A stretch of 64,000 nucleotides of DNA from Siphonodentalium dalli (lineage: Eukaryota; Mollusca; Scaphopoda; Gadilida; Siphonodentaliidae). Positions 1 to 11,800 of this stretch are shown here, one piece after another (position 1 is the first letter of the stretch; every line of letters begins with the position of its first letter). The position numbers and the translations under genes were made by a program. The stretch lies in contig CP136065.1 in NCBI GenBank assembly GCA_032622095.1, positions 60,693,094 to 60,757,093 of the forward strand, written 5' to 3'. The notes beneath the pieces were generated by a model. It did no database searches and was not told the origin of the DNA. It saw only the letters and a program-made list of their open reading frames with translations.

Positions 1-885
1 ATTTGACCGGTTCTACCTGATAATTGTGCGACAGTACAGTCGCGTTACTTTATACGTCAACATTGATCATTATCACCTGACAAATTTATTTTGGTCTATC
101 TTATCAACCACGTAGCCTGAATAAGTGTCAACATTGGTCTTTATTGCTCCACTAATTTGTATCGTTTCATCTGTATGAATTCCATATCCAATTATCCACA
201 TATAACAACCCAACCTCTAATCCCGGTCCAATTTTTATTTTCATCGCTATAGTCATGTTACGTAATATTTTATCGCGTGATACTTGTACTTATATGTCTA
301 TGGTATTACTATAGTATACCATATACGTATATCAATTGCTATTCCTTTCTATATAATTCTGGTGCCATCTATAGAGATAGAGATAATTTCAGATCCCCCG
401 CCCAATTTTATATTGTTGCTGCTTTAGTACAGTCGCGATGCATTACATGGCAACATCGCTCCACTAATTTATGTCAGTTCATCGGTACGAACCCCTTTTT
501 CTCCGAGTCCATATAACCAACCAAACATCTTATCCCGGCCTAAATTATTATTTTTATTTTCATCGGTATAGTTGTGTTACATACATATTTTTTATCATTT
601 GATTCTAATTTGCATTGTACCACTATAGAAGTCCATAAATGACTATTCTAGCACTATATAGAGATGACTAAGATTCTGACACCCCACTATTTTATAGCCT
701 TGTTGCAGTAACAGTAGAGTTAAGATGCATAATATGTCAACATTGGTCGTTATCGCTCTACAAATTTATATCGATTCATACCTTAGTTCCCTGTATCGCC
801 CACCCCTCCCTCGATTTATTTTTTCATTTGTATTATAGTCTCGTTACGTACACATTTTATCTCTTGTAACTTTTGCTTCAATGCG
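1..885. repeat. degenerate tandem repeat, about 270-320 bp period
   Basis: Three diverged units share the block 'ACAGT(C/A)G..., GTCAACATTGGTC, CTCCACTAATTT, ...TTTTCATCG-TATAGT-GTTACGTA'. The last block recurs at about 242, 560 and 827. No coding potential; the rest to 1050 shows nothing recognisable. Confidence 0.55.
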
Positions 886-1050
886 CCGAGTTCCACTGCA
901 GACAATACAAAACTGACAGCATTTTGAAATGTAAGCAGGCTTCAAACTCATCTTATCCAAGAAAAACTCTGGCTACATCGGAAATTTGTGTATAAGGTGT
1001 TCTCGCATTTGTTGCGTTAAAAACCAAAGGTCCCAAGTCAAGGTCCAAAA

Positions 1051-1605
1051 TCTCCAACACACTGACGTGAGGTTTAACTCCATCTACATACAGTAATGTC
1101 CAAAGTAATTGACCACTTAACCACAGCAGAATTATGGGTAATTTTTCAAGATTTTAAATCCTGAAAAATTACCCATAATTCTGCTGTGGTTAATTGGTCA
1201 TTACTTTAGGCATTACTGTAGCCCATATAATGATGTGAGGTCTAATGATAACTCCATCCACATACAGTAATGTCCAAAGTAATTGACCACTTAACCACAG
1301 CAGAATTATGGGTAATTTTTCAGGATTTAAAATCCTGAAAAATTACCCATAATTCTGCTGTGGTTAAGTGGTCAATTACTTTGGGCATTACTGTAACCAA
1401 TATAAGGATGTGAGATTTAATGATAACTCAATCCACATACAGTAATGTCCAAAGTAATTGACCACTTAACCACAGCAGAATTATGGGTAATTTTTCAGGA
1501 ATTTTAATCTTGAAAAATTACCCACAATTCTAATTGTCAATTACTTTGGGCATTACTGTAACCAATATAAGGATGTGAGGTTTAATGATAACTCAATCCA
1601 CATAA
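1051..1605. mobile_element. tandem triplet of a palindromic TA-type MITE
   Basis: Three near-perfect palindromes lie at 1091-1218, 1265-1393 and 1440-1558. Each starts CAGTAATGTCCAAAGTAATT and ends with its complement ...CATTACTG, flanked by TA on both sides. The CAGT start and TA duplication fit a Tc1/mariner-type non-autonomous element. A 45-bp spacer (ATATAAGGATGTGAGGTTTAATG...) also repeats between copies, so MITE plus flank were amplified together with a period near 174 bp. The third copy has lost part of its right arm. A diverged fourth copy is at 63233-63369. Confidence 0.85.
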
Positions 1606-1993
1606 CTAATAAATGTGTGAAAATTAAACAAAAAAATGATGGCGTCCAATATGGTCTACCTAATTCTGCTCCAAAAAAATGTATATTGAATATATGGATG
1701 TTTATTGGGGGGAAACCGATTATTTCAATGATATTTCAATTAACTGGGATCCAAAACCCGACCTATGAGAGCGCGCCTCGCGCGCGACTGTTTCTTAAGC
1801 ATATGTGCATATTTAATAAGCCAACAATTGGAATCACAACAGAGAAGATTGGCGGGGGTCCCTTGCGCTTGCGCGATCTGTCCATAAAAAAATATTTAGA
1901 CATCTCAAGACACGTAAGACCCAATAACTTAATATACAGAATAGATACATCTACATGTATTGCTTGAGTGACTAATATTTATATTTGTTACAA
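1606..1993. other. no recognisable feature
   Basis: An open frame of 130 codons ends here, but it starts inside the repeat array and its translation shows no family signature. Treated as chance. Confidence 0.5.
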
Positions 1994-2219
1994 TGAGGTC
2001 AAATAGTTGCGAAGCCAGCACCACAATTCTTTCCCTCCATAGTAAATCTTAAAACAACTTCTAAAGAATTATTTATTTACCTTATATTTGGTATGGAGCG
2101 TCCTTGGTTTACTGGAGTTCAGATTTGTTAACATCACGTCACCAAGTCAATTACTTGCGAAGCCACAGCCATAACTATTTCCCTCCATAGTAATTCTCAA
2201 AACAACTTCTTAAGAACAA
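1994..2219. repeat. imperfect direct repeat pair
   Basis: The stretch GTTGCGAAGCCA...TTTCCCTCCATAGTAA...AAAACAACTTCT occurs at about 2006-2062 and again at about 2154-2210, roughly 147 bp apart. It is followed to 2590 by AT-rich sequence with no other feature, ending in the MAM exon acceptor. Confidence 0.6.
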
Positions 2220-2592
2220 TTGACCTGGTCAGTCACGCAAACATTGGAAGAGCCAGGGTCAATCATTTTTTTTTAAACTAAATTTTACATTTAAGTTATT
2301 GCTTTATTTAACCAAAAAAAAAATGAAATGAGAAAATTAACTTTTACTACTTGTTAAATTTTATCTTTTAGTTATTTCATTTAAATTTTAGATTAAAATT
2401 TAAAAATATACAGTCCCAGTATTTACAGTATACTAAGTCCAAGCCTTTATAATCTGTTGAGTGACCCCACAGTCATTTACTTGCTTTGTTAGTAATAATT
2501 TGAAGGATTACTTGTTTAAACGCAATTGTTATCAAAATATTGTATGTATGTTTTATAATTTCTATTTATATGTAATAATATCATATACACAG

Positions 2593-2846
2593 CTGGTTAT
2601 TATGCATTTATGGAGACAAGCGAGCGGGAACCTGGTGACACCGGAACACTGGTCAGCCCGATCATCAACACCAGCAATACCACGTGTCTTGGGTTCTGGT
2701 ATCACATGTATGGACGTGACATGGGTTTCATGGAAGTGCTGCAGAGATACGGTTCAAGTGACACAAGTCTTTGGAGTGTATCTGGAGATCAAGGGGACAA
2801 TTGGCAACACCTGTCGGGCGTCAACCTCCTTGTGGGAACTTTCCAG
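2593..2846 (+). CDS. MAM-1 central exon
   Basis: The exon follows a TATACACAG acceptor and ends TTCCAG before GTATTA. It opens with the last two bases of a split codon and ends in phase 0. The 84 residues carry the MAM hallmarks in order: GYYAFMETSE near the start, the TLVSPII strand, the third conserved cysteine in CLGFWYHMYG, then LWSVSGDQGDNWQ. A MAM domain normally needs an N-terminal exon with two cysteines (C-x-FE-x-C-W type). None was found in 1-2592, so the gene is cut by the window edge. Reading on past 2846 gives sequence unlike MAM, which supports the donor. Confidence 0.88.
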
Positions 2847-5800
2847 GTATTATACGTGGGACGTTTCTATTTGCCCTCCGACACTGCCATCTATTACATT
2901 GTGTCCTGGTTAATGGATGAGCTACTGGACATTCGGAAACTAGATTCAATATCTAGCCGCGATTCAAACTGAGTTAAATCATAGTTTTACAATATACAAA
3001 GAAAATACTTGTATACAGATGAAATCTTCCGACAAATGATATGTTGCGAAATATTTTAAAATTGGCTGTGTTACTTAAAACAGTGGCGCAGCTGTTATCC
3101 CCCCCAATATATGTTCTTGACTGTTTTATACAGACACTCCCTTTCCTCCAATCGCTCGGATTAGCTTTGTCATACCAACATCATAGCAATTATGCATGAC
3201 CCACGCGATCAGAGGTGGATCTGTACAGCGCGTGGATGCGGAAATTTCTTTTCTTTTGTTTTTCAGATTCTCATTCGATCAAGTCGAGGGTCCTCGTGGT
3301 GGTCAGACATGGCCGTGGATGACGTCAGCGTAAACGACTGCAACGGTGAGATCCAACACCTATTTATAGACGCACTCTAAATAGAGCAATATCTCTATAC
3401 AATCGCTGTAACATGACATATATATCTGGTTCACGAGTCTAGTTGGTTTCCGTTGAAGGTGCAACGTGTATACGTTCAATTACGCCCTTGAACCAGACAA
3501 ATGTTCGGGCCTGAAACCCAGACTAAGGTTGGAAATTCTCTCAGTCCAACAGTTTTGACCGGCGTGTGGGCTGTAAAATTAAACTATAAAAAACAATTTC
3601 AACTGATTTTGGTGTGAAATGTCCAGCTGATATTGTGTCAGACATGAAATATTGAACAACTGTACCACAGTTGGGGCGGTTGCGGTGATAAATCCCTCTC
3701 ACCGCGCCCCTGTGTGTGTAGACTATATACTTAAAGATGCATTATCCGATTAAACGCCCCTAAATTACTATTTCTTTGGCTTCGCGGTAGACAATATTTG
3801 ATTCGAATCGAGGAACCCACTCATCAAAGCCCAGAGTGATCAGATATCGATTTTTTAAATCTGTTATTTCTCTAGATATAATATGTTCTTTTATCCGCCT
3901 GGCAAATAATCGTCAAACTGAAGATGGATAACGCTAAAATCAAGTGGTAATACGGCCAGATTTCGTGATAATCAAGTGATAATACTGTCATATTTCGTTG
4001 AACAGCATGTTTATATATAACACGTTTTGGGAAATTTTATACCAGGGCTGACAGTGGTTAGCATTAATGTGTTGTAATTAATCGATTCTGATAACTAAAG
4101 AGTATTTTGAAGAAATGTTGTTGTTCTTCTTGTGCTTGTTCTTGTTGTTGTTGCTGTTGTTGTAACTTGATGATATGGGGACCGTCTGATCGGCTTGATA
4201 ACCTTTAATGTGGGAGTTGAAATATTGAAACATACATGAAAGGGAAATGTTTGTCAGACTGAACTTGCTGGTATATCGCTTCCGTTGTTATAATCTACTC
4301 TTAAACAGGCATGGCTTCATTTGTTAATCATAAAATATTATGCATAATTTGTTATAGTGGGGATATCTACGTCGGTATGTATGTACAAGAAATAATTGTA
4401 TATATACGCTATATACTCTATAAAAAACTGTACCGAAGCCATAACAAGTTTCTAGTTATTTTTAAAGTTTGCACAGCAGTGAGATAAATGCTTTTCCCCG
4501 TGTCATATCAGGAATAGTGAGCCAATAGTCTAATGGTGAAAGCTCTTTATTGTGTCATGCTGAAGAAAAATCTGGACAATTTGTTTTAGAAATTCTGTGA
4601 CTTCAATAAGTCTTTATACGTGGCATTACAGTTCGTATAACATGTATTTTGCATACTAATGGACCTATTTTGATTCCCGGTATCGAAGATGAATCTGACA
4701 TATGCAAGCGAGAAACAATAGTTATAATTGTGTGCTCCAAACCGTCATTTGATTTTAATTTGAAGTCACTTCGGTGTATTCGATAGAACTTTGGAATAGT
4801 AAACTATCTGATACCGGGAAATATTGGAAAGTTTACCTAAGCGTGCTGCTTTAACCTAAACATTGCCTGCCGTGCATAGGTTTGCCGCTTTTTACCCCTC
4901 ACAAACAATGTTTTACGGAGGGGGGTAGAGATGGCTTCTGTTCCTGCGTCCGTCCGGGCGGGTTAGCCTGGTTGTCCGTCCGAACTTTTATATCTCAGCC
5001 ATCGGTGGTCGGCTTTGAATTATCTTTGCTATGCTGATAAACCAAGCATGGATTTAGTGCGAATAGTGACTAAGTGACATCGTCTTTGTCAACTGTGTAT
5101 TGCAGTCATTGTACTTGGTCATGTTTGTTGGGTGATCTTTAGTTTGCTCATGAGGCAGAACGAAAGGAACAATACCCATATGTAACCGATTTATTCCATT
5201 CATCTCCCCGATGTTATGGTCATAATACTGTAAAATGCGCACATCCCTGTATCTCCGTCATCTTAATTGGCGATTTATGTTCTCGAACACCAAAAGTATT
5301 GTTGTTGTATTCAACGAGTCGGTGCGTCAACACGAGCGCAGAAACAGAACTTGGACTATCGGAGACCAAACGCTCCATGAGACGACAGACTATGTGCATT
5401 GAAGGATAAATCAGTGCAAGTTCAAGAACAGTAATATCAGGGCCTCTGATAAGCTTAGAAAAACATTCTTCGCAATTGCTGGCAGAAATATCACGAAACA
5501 ATGCACACCGCCCACGATGACCTCTCTTTTAAAAACTATTGTTCTGCCAAAATGTCTGACAACTTCTACAGATTCCAATGTTTACTTGGACATTGCTGAA
5601 AAGGCATGCACCCTAGCGCGTCTCAAGCTCTGAAAAATCTCGCTCAACTGCCCAACAGAACTACATTTTCTAATGGTCGCACGTGTCGCGATTGTGGTAA
5701 CGGGATTCAGAATGACATATTACACGCCCTTCGTTATTGTAGAGCAGCCAATTCACTTGCGCTTCGGAATTCGTTCTGGGAACACATTCTTGATCAGGTT

Positions 5801-8800
5801 GGTCTCTCGACCTTTCTGTACATGGATTCTAGAGATGATATGTCTCTATTAGCCCTGCTTCTGGGTGGTGAGCCAATTAACTCACCCGCCGAACTTGACA
5901 ACAATATAGAAACTATAATTCTCGACATGGCTCACTTCAATTATGGGATCTGTCATCTGATTCAGTAACAATTACTTTGTGTAAATAAATATGTGTTTGC
6001 GTATAAAACAAAATCGCATTCACATGGACGGGTCTCTTCAAGATATGACGCATACGAGCAGCCACGCAACGGTTCTGTTTTCTTAATTATCTCCATTTGC
6101 TGTATAATATATATTTCCATGTATGTATATATTCTTCTCCTACAAGGAGGTATACAATAACATATGGGATGTGAATGATCTTTTATATGTTACACTGTGA
6201 TGAAGGGTATCTAAATGCCACATGTTTGTTCAGTCATTACAGTCAAGATTGAGACATCTTTCGAATTAAGACCCATCAGAAAATTTATTAATCTCAGCGT
6301 AAATCCACCTTTGCGTGGGATACTAATATATATGCGGTGTACTTGTCTAATATATAATCAATAGTAAATATACCACTTGGTAAATTTAAAGTAATTTTCT
6401 TTCCATGCAGGTAATGATATATATACATGCAACTTCGAAGAAGATATGTGTGGATGGTCAATGCGATTGCCAGAGGAAACGTCGTTTCTATGGACTCGGC
6501 ATTCTGGTTCCGCGCCTATGCCGAAAAAAACAGGCCCGGAATCTGACCGCAATAGTTCAAGTGGTGAGTAAAAATTGATGTATGAAGACAATTTTATGAC
6601 AGAATTCTGAATTATTATCCGTTCTTGAGCGGTCGCGATCGGTAGACCCCCATTACATAATCAGTGCCCGACGATTCGTGTTTTAAACAGTATATATTCC
6701 ATGAATGATATATACATATGAAAAGTACAAGTTGAGCAATAATAGTAATTTGTTAGAGCATAGACCGACATCAAGTGTTACTCGTATATGAGTCATTTAA
6801 AATTATATATATGTGTTATATGCATACATATGTTGTACCTTTTCATGTTTTTCGTGACGAGGCCCGTTTTCGTTGTCATATAGCGACTCGGCCACCTTGG
6901 TCGCCGAGTCGCTATATGACCATGAACACGAGCCGAGTCGCGATATACATGAATCGATACAAACACATTGCGTATACCACGTTTATTTACCATTTGTGTG
7001 ACAGAATCCACCATACAAATTACATTTAAAGAGTTTTTAAAAACCAAAATCGTTTAGTTTTATTGAGTATAAATTATCCCAACCTGCAAGTGTAACTGTG
7101 TCACACGATTAACTCGATTTGCTAAATTCTCTCAACATCAATTGCACGCGCATATGTCTAACGGAAATGGATTTCAATGGATAAAATCTCATGCAGTTGT
7201 GTTTTTTTTTATATAATTAAATAACAAATACTCAACAAATATATATAGTAGTTACTTTCTGATATGTTTTAACATATTACCCACAATGGGTAGCAATCCA
7301 ATTCTGATAAAAAAAACTAGGAACTATTTGTTTATAGTGCGCAAGAATATACGTTGGACTGTTATTTTGATATTTTGCACTCGATTGCATGTGACGTCAG
7401 TTCACTCATGATTTTGCACAGTCAAGGACGTCACGAGCACCTTGTATCCCAACTGCAGTAACGAACGATGCAGATGCTTGTATCGCCAATTCGTTATCGC
7501 CAATTTTATCAGGGGATTTCATTGGAAATGGTAGATATATATGTGTTATATACACACTGCTTGTATCGATTCATGTTTCGCGACTCGGCTAGTTTTCGTG
7601 GCCATATAGCGACGAGGCAACGTCGCCGAGTCGCTATGTGGCTACGAAACTAGCCGAGTCGCGATACATGAATCGTTACAAACACATTGTGTATATAACA
7701 CGTATATCTACCATTGGTGTGACAGAATCCACACAAATTACATTTTAGGAGTTTCTTAAATGACAAAATTGTTGGATTTGTTCCTACGATTAGCTTTCTT
7801 GAGTAATTTATCCCAACCTGCAAAGGTATCTGTGTCACGCGATTAGCTCGCTTTGCTAAATTCTCCAAACCTGCAAGTTCACGCGAATATGCCTAACGGA
7901 AAAATCTCTTACACCTGCGTGTTTTATATAATTAATAATAAATACTCAACAAATACATATCAGTTACTTTGTGATATGTTATACCATAATACCCATGGTG
8001 GTAGACAATCAAATAATGTTAAAACCTAGGAACTATTTGTTTATAGTACGCAAGACTATACTTTGTAATGTCGTTTTGATTTTTCACGCGATTGATGTGA
8101 CGTTTGTTCATTCATGATTTTGAAACAGTCAATGACGTCATGCGTGCCTTTTACCGCAACTGCGGTAACGATACAGATTTTTTTATCGCCAATTTTATCA
8201 GGGAATTTCATAGGAAATGGTAGATAAAAGTCAGTTACACAGTTGGAACTAAAGAATGACAGCACGCATCATATGTGTATGTATACATGCATACTCAAAA
8301 CAAAACAAAACATCTAGCATTGATACATGCGTGCAATTGCATGCAGTCGTGCACAATGCAACCCACCACACCTGCACATATGTTTACTATATGACTGCTT
8401 TCACGAGTAAAATCTTTCTTTGTCAATGGATGCAGTCGTCAGATAGATTTTGAAGGAAACCAATTAATTTCCTAAAAAAAATTGCTTAAAAGATTTTACT
8501 TGCAGGTGAAAGTTATTTATATTGTAACAGCAAGATAACTAACTTGCATCCGGATGATAATATCTTGCACATGCAAGTTAGCTATCTAGCAACTGCAAGT
8601 TAGCTTCAGCGCCAATAATATTTATTAATTAACTTGCACTTGCAAGTAAGCTATTTTGCACGCTAATATCTTGCAGATGCAAGTTAGTTATCTTGCACCT
8701 GTAAGTTATTAACTTGCACATGTACGTTAATTATCTGGCACATGCAAGTTATATCTTGCACATGCAAGTTATTATGTAGGAGTATTAGGAATAATACCTC

Positions 8801-11800
8801 GTTCATAAACTTAGGAGTGGACTGGGAAACGAAGAGCATTTAAAAAAAAAAAATCATGTTTCCAATGGGTGGGAGAATGAAGTGGGGACTGTCGGAATCA
8901 TCTACTTGTATCAATCGGATACTGATAATAGTGTCGCATATCATAAGGAATAGTACCTCGTTTTTGGAGAAGTGTCGGGCAAATCAGAGCGTTTTGTGTT
9001 TAGACTAATTCACGTTTCCGAGGGGTGGGAGAATGGAGTAGGGACTGTGGATATAATCTAGGAATAGTACCTCGTTCGTGAAATGAGAAGTTGACGGGCA
9101 ATCAAGAGCGTTTGGGGGTTTAGAATACGTTGTTTTCGATGGGAGTGGTGGTGGTCATTGAGAAATCTAACACGAAATGAGCGTAGCAAATAATATAGGA
9201 ATAACAACCTCGTTAATAAGATGAGGAGTGCGCGGGCAATGATGAGTGTTTTGAATAATTCATGTTTGCCAGTTGTGGGAGAGTGGGTCGGATCATCTAT
9301 AAATCTGACACTGATATGAGCGTAGCAAACATAGGAATATTACCTCGTTCATAAAATGAGAAGTCGGCGGAAAATACAGTGTGTTTTGGGTTCCTAATAA
9401 TTTATGTTTCCGAAGGGTAAGAGATCGGGGTTTGACTGTTTGGGTTTCGAATAAATCATGTTTCCCAGCGGTGGCAGAGTGGGCGCGGACCGGCTAGGAA
9501 TCTGACACTGATCAATATGAGCGTTGCAAATCATATACATGTAGAACCCAGCGGTGGCAGAGTAATTCATGTTTCCGATGGGTAGGAGAGTGGGGTTGGC
9601 TTCATCTAGAAATGGGACACTGATATGACAGTCGAAAATCATATAGGAATAGTACCTTGTTCCTAAAATGCGAGGGCGGGAAAATGCAGAGCGTTTGCGT
9701 TCAGAATAAATCATGCTTCTGGAATGCGGAACCGTTTCCAAAACCATTTCGGTTGGTGTTTTTTTTGTAACTTCTCCCAATCTGTTGACGAAAAGACGTA
9801 TGGGTTTTTAGGTCCTAGTGGTTCTGGAGTTTCTCTATTTAAATTGTCAAATTGCTTAAATACACAGGGGCCAGATGGGGGCGTTTTCAGGCACATCTAT
9901 ATAGCGCTATAAATGATCTGACGTCGCGAGATTGGGAAGAGATGTTCCAGAACCCAAATCATGTAGCCGTGCACCCACCACAATACTAGCAGGTACTATG
10001 AAAAGACCAGGGAAACAACTTTAAGTCATAAACTCTCTTCATAGCCACCGTTACTCCGCCTCACCTCGAGCTAAACCAGGGACTATATAATATACTATGA
10101 GGCGGCGATAATCAACATGTATGCTAGATAGTCCCAACAGTAGAACAATCCACACTCCACCATCAGTAACATGAGTTACTCCAAAATCAAACGCTCTTCA
10201 TTTCCCCGACCACTTCTAGTTTTATGGAACGAGGTATTATTTCTAATGCTCCTTGACAATAACTCAGGTGCAAGGTAACTAACGTGCTGCTGTCAAATAG
10301 TAACGTGCAGCTGCACGACAGCTAACATACAGGTCCAATTAGTTTACAAAGTAAATTATTGTTTTATTGATACTGTTTTGTTATCAACAGACACGTCCTG
10401 GATGCCAAATTGTAATACTAACGAGTTGTAATGTGACAAATACACCGATGTTACACATTTTCATCGCCATCAGAGTCTACCGCATATTCCTCAGGAGATT
10501 ATGTGTGTTCTTTGCAACGCCATGGCTGCCTTTTGTGGTTGTCTTCCATTCTATGATGTCCTACCCTTACATGGTGTCCATTCACATTTATATGGCATCC
10601 ATTCTCATATTTATATGATATGCAAATGTCTATATGGTGTCCATTCACCTTTATATGGTGTCCATGCACCTTAAAATGGTGTCCATTAACCTTTAGAGTG
10701 CGTCCATTTACCTTTACGACGATGAACACTGTTCTTTCTATAGTGTGCTTTACCTGTATATGATGTCCACTCACTTTTATATTGCATGGAAATATATCTA
10801 TATGGTGTCCATTCACCTTTATATGGTACCAATTTACATTTATATTGTGTTCATTCGTATTTCTGTTCTGTTTCTGTTTCCATTCACAGAATGTTGTGAT
10901 GATGAACACTGTTCGATATATATTGTAAATTCACATTTATATGATGTCCATTTTTCATTAGATGTTGTCCATTCTCCTTTATGTGGTGTGATTGTACCTT
11001 CATATAGTGCCCGTTCACATTTATTTTGTGCAAATTCACCTTCATATGGTATTCGTTCACCTTTATATGGTATCAATTTGCATTGATATGGTGTACATTA
11101 CATTTATATGGTGTCCATTCACCTTTATATGGTGTCCATTCACCTTTATGATGATGAGCGCAGTTCTTTATTTGATTTGTATTAGCCTTTATATGGTGTC
11201 CATTACTTTTATATTGTGTCCATTTACATTTATTTACATGATGTTTATTCGCTTTTATATGGTGTCCATTTACATTTATATGATGTTCATTCGCCTATAT
11301 ATGGTGACCATTTACATTGGTATGGTGTCCATTCACATTTATATGATATTCATTTACCTTTATATGGTGTGGATTAACCTTAAAATGGTGTCGATTCACC
11401 TTACTATACTGTCCAGTGACATGTATGTGGTGTCCATCCACCTGTATGATGAACAGTTTTCTTTATATGCACATTCGCCTTTATGCTGTGTCTATTTGCC
11501 TTATATGGTGTCCATTAACATTTTCTATGGTGTGCATTTACCTTTATGTGATGTCTATTCACTTTACCTGTACCTTTATATTGTGTCTATTCACCTTTAT
11601 GTGGTGTGTATTTGCCCCTTTATCTGTTTATATGGTGTCCATGCATTTACCTTTATAAGATGTGGTTTCAAATGGTGGCCATTGGTCTTTATGATGATGA
11701 CCACTGATTTTTTTTATATGCATATGACTTTATGTGATGTGCATACAACTTTATATGACGTGTATGCGGATGTATGATGTGGTATATCATCACAATGTTG

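Larger units (their letters stand above)
6780..8190. repeat. tandem duplication, about 720-bp unit, with a big hairpin in each unit
   Basis: Unit 1 (about 6780-7490) and unit 2 (about 7500-8190) share order and sequence: hairpin, then ACAAACACATTG, GTGACAGAATCCA, ATCCCAACCTGCAA, CTAGGAACTATTTGTTTATAGT, CATGATTTTG, and TATCGCCAATTTTATCAGGG. Corresponding points are about 719 bp apart (6960 and 7679). Divergence is moderate, with small indels. Non-coding; lies in the long MAM-2 intron. Confidence 0.8.

Noticed and set aside
1051-1605. Regularly spaced palindromes resembling a CRISPR array
   Set aside because: The genome is eukaryotic, the repeats are about 130 bp, and the spacers are copies of each other.
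5220-5501. 93-codon minus-strand open frame
   Set aside because: No recognisable domain, and it abuts a LINE fragment on the other strand; not enough to call a gene.
10992-11777. 261-codon plus-strand open frame
   Set aside because: Entirely within the 21-bp minisatellite; the translation is a heptad repeat that follows the DNA period.
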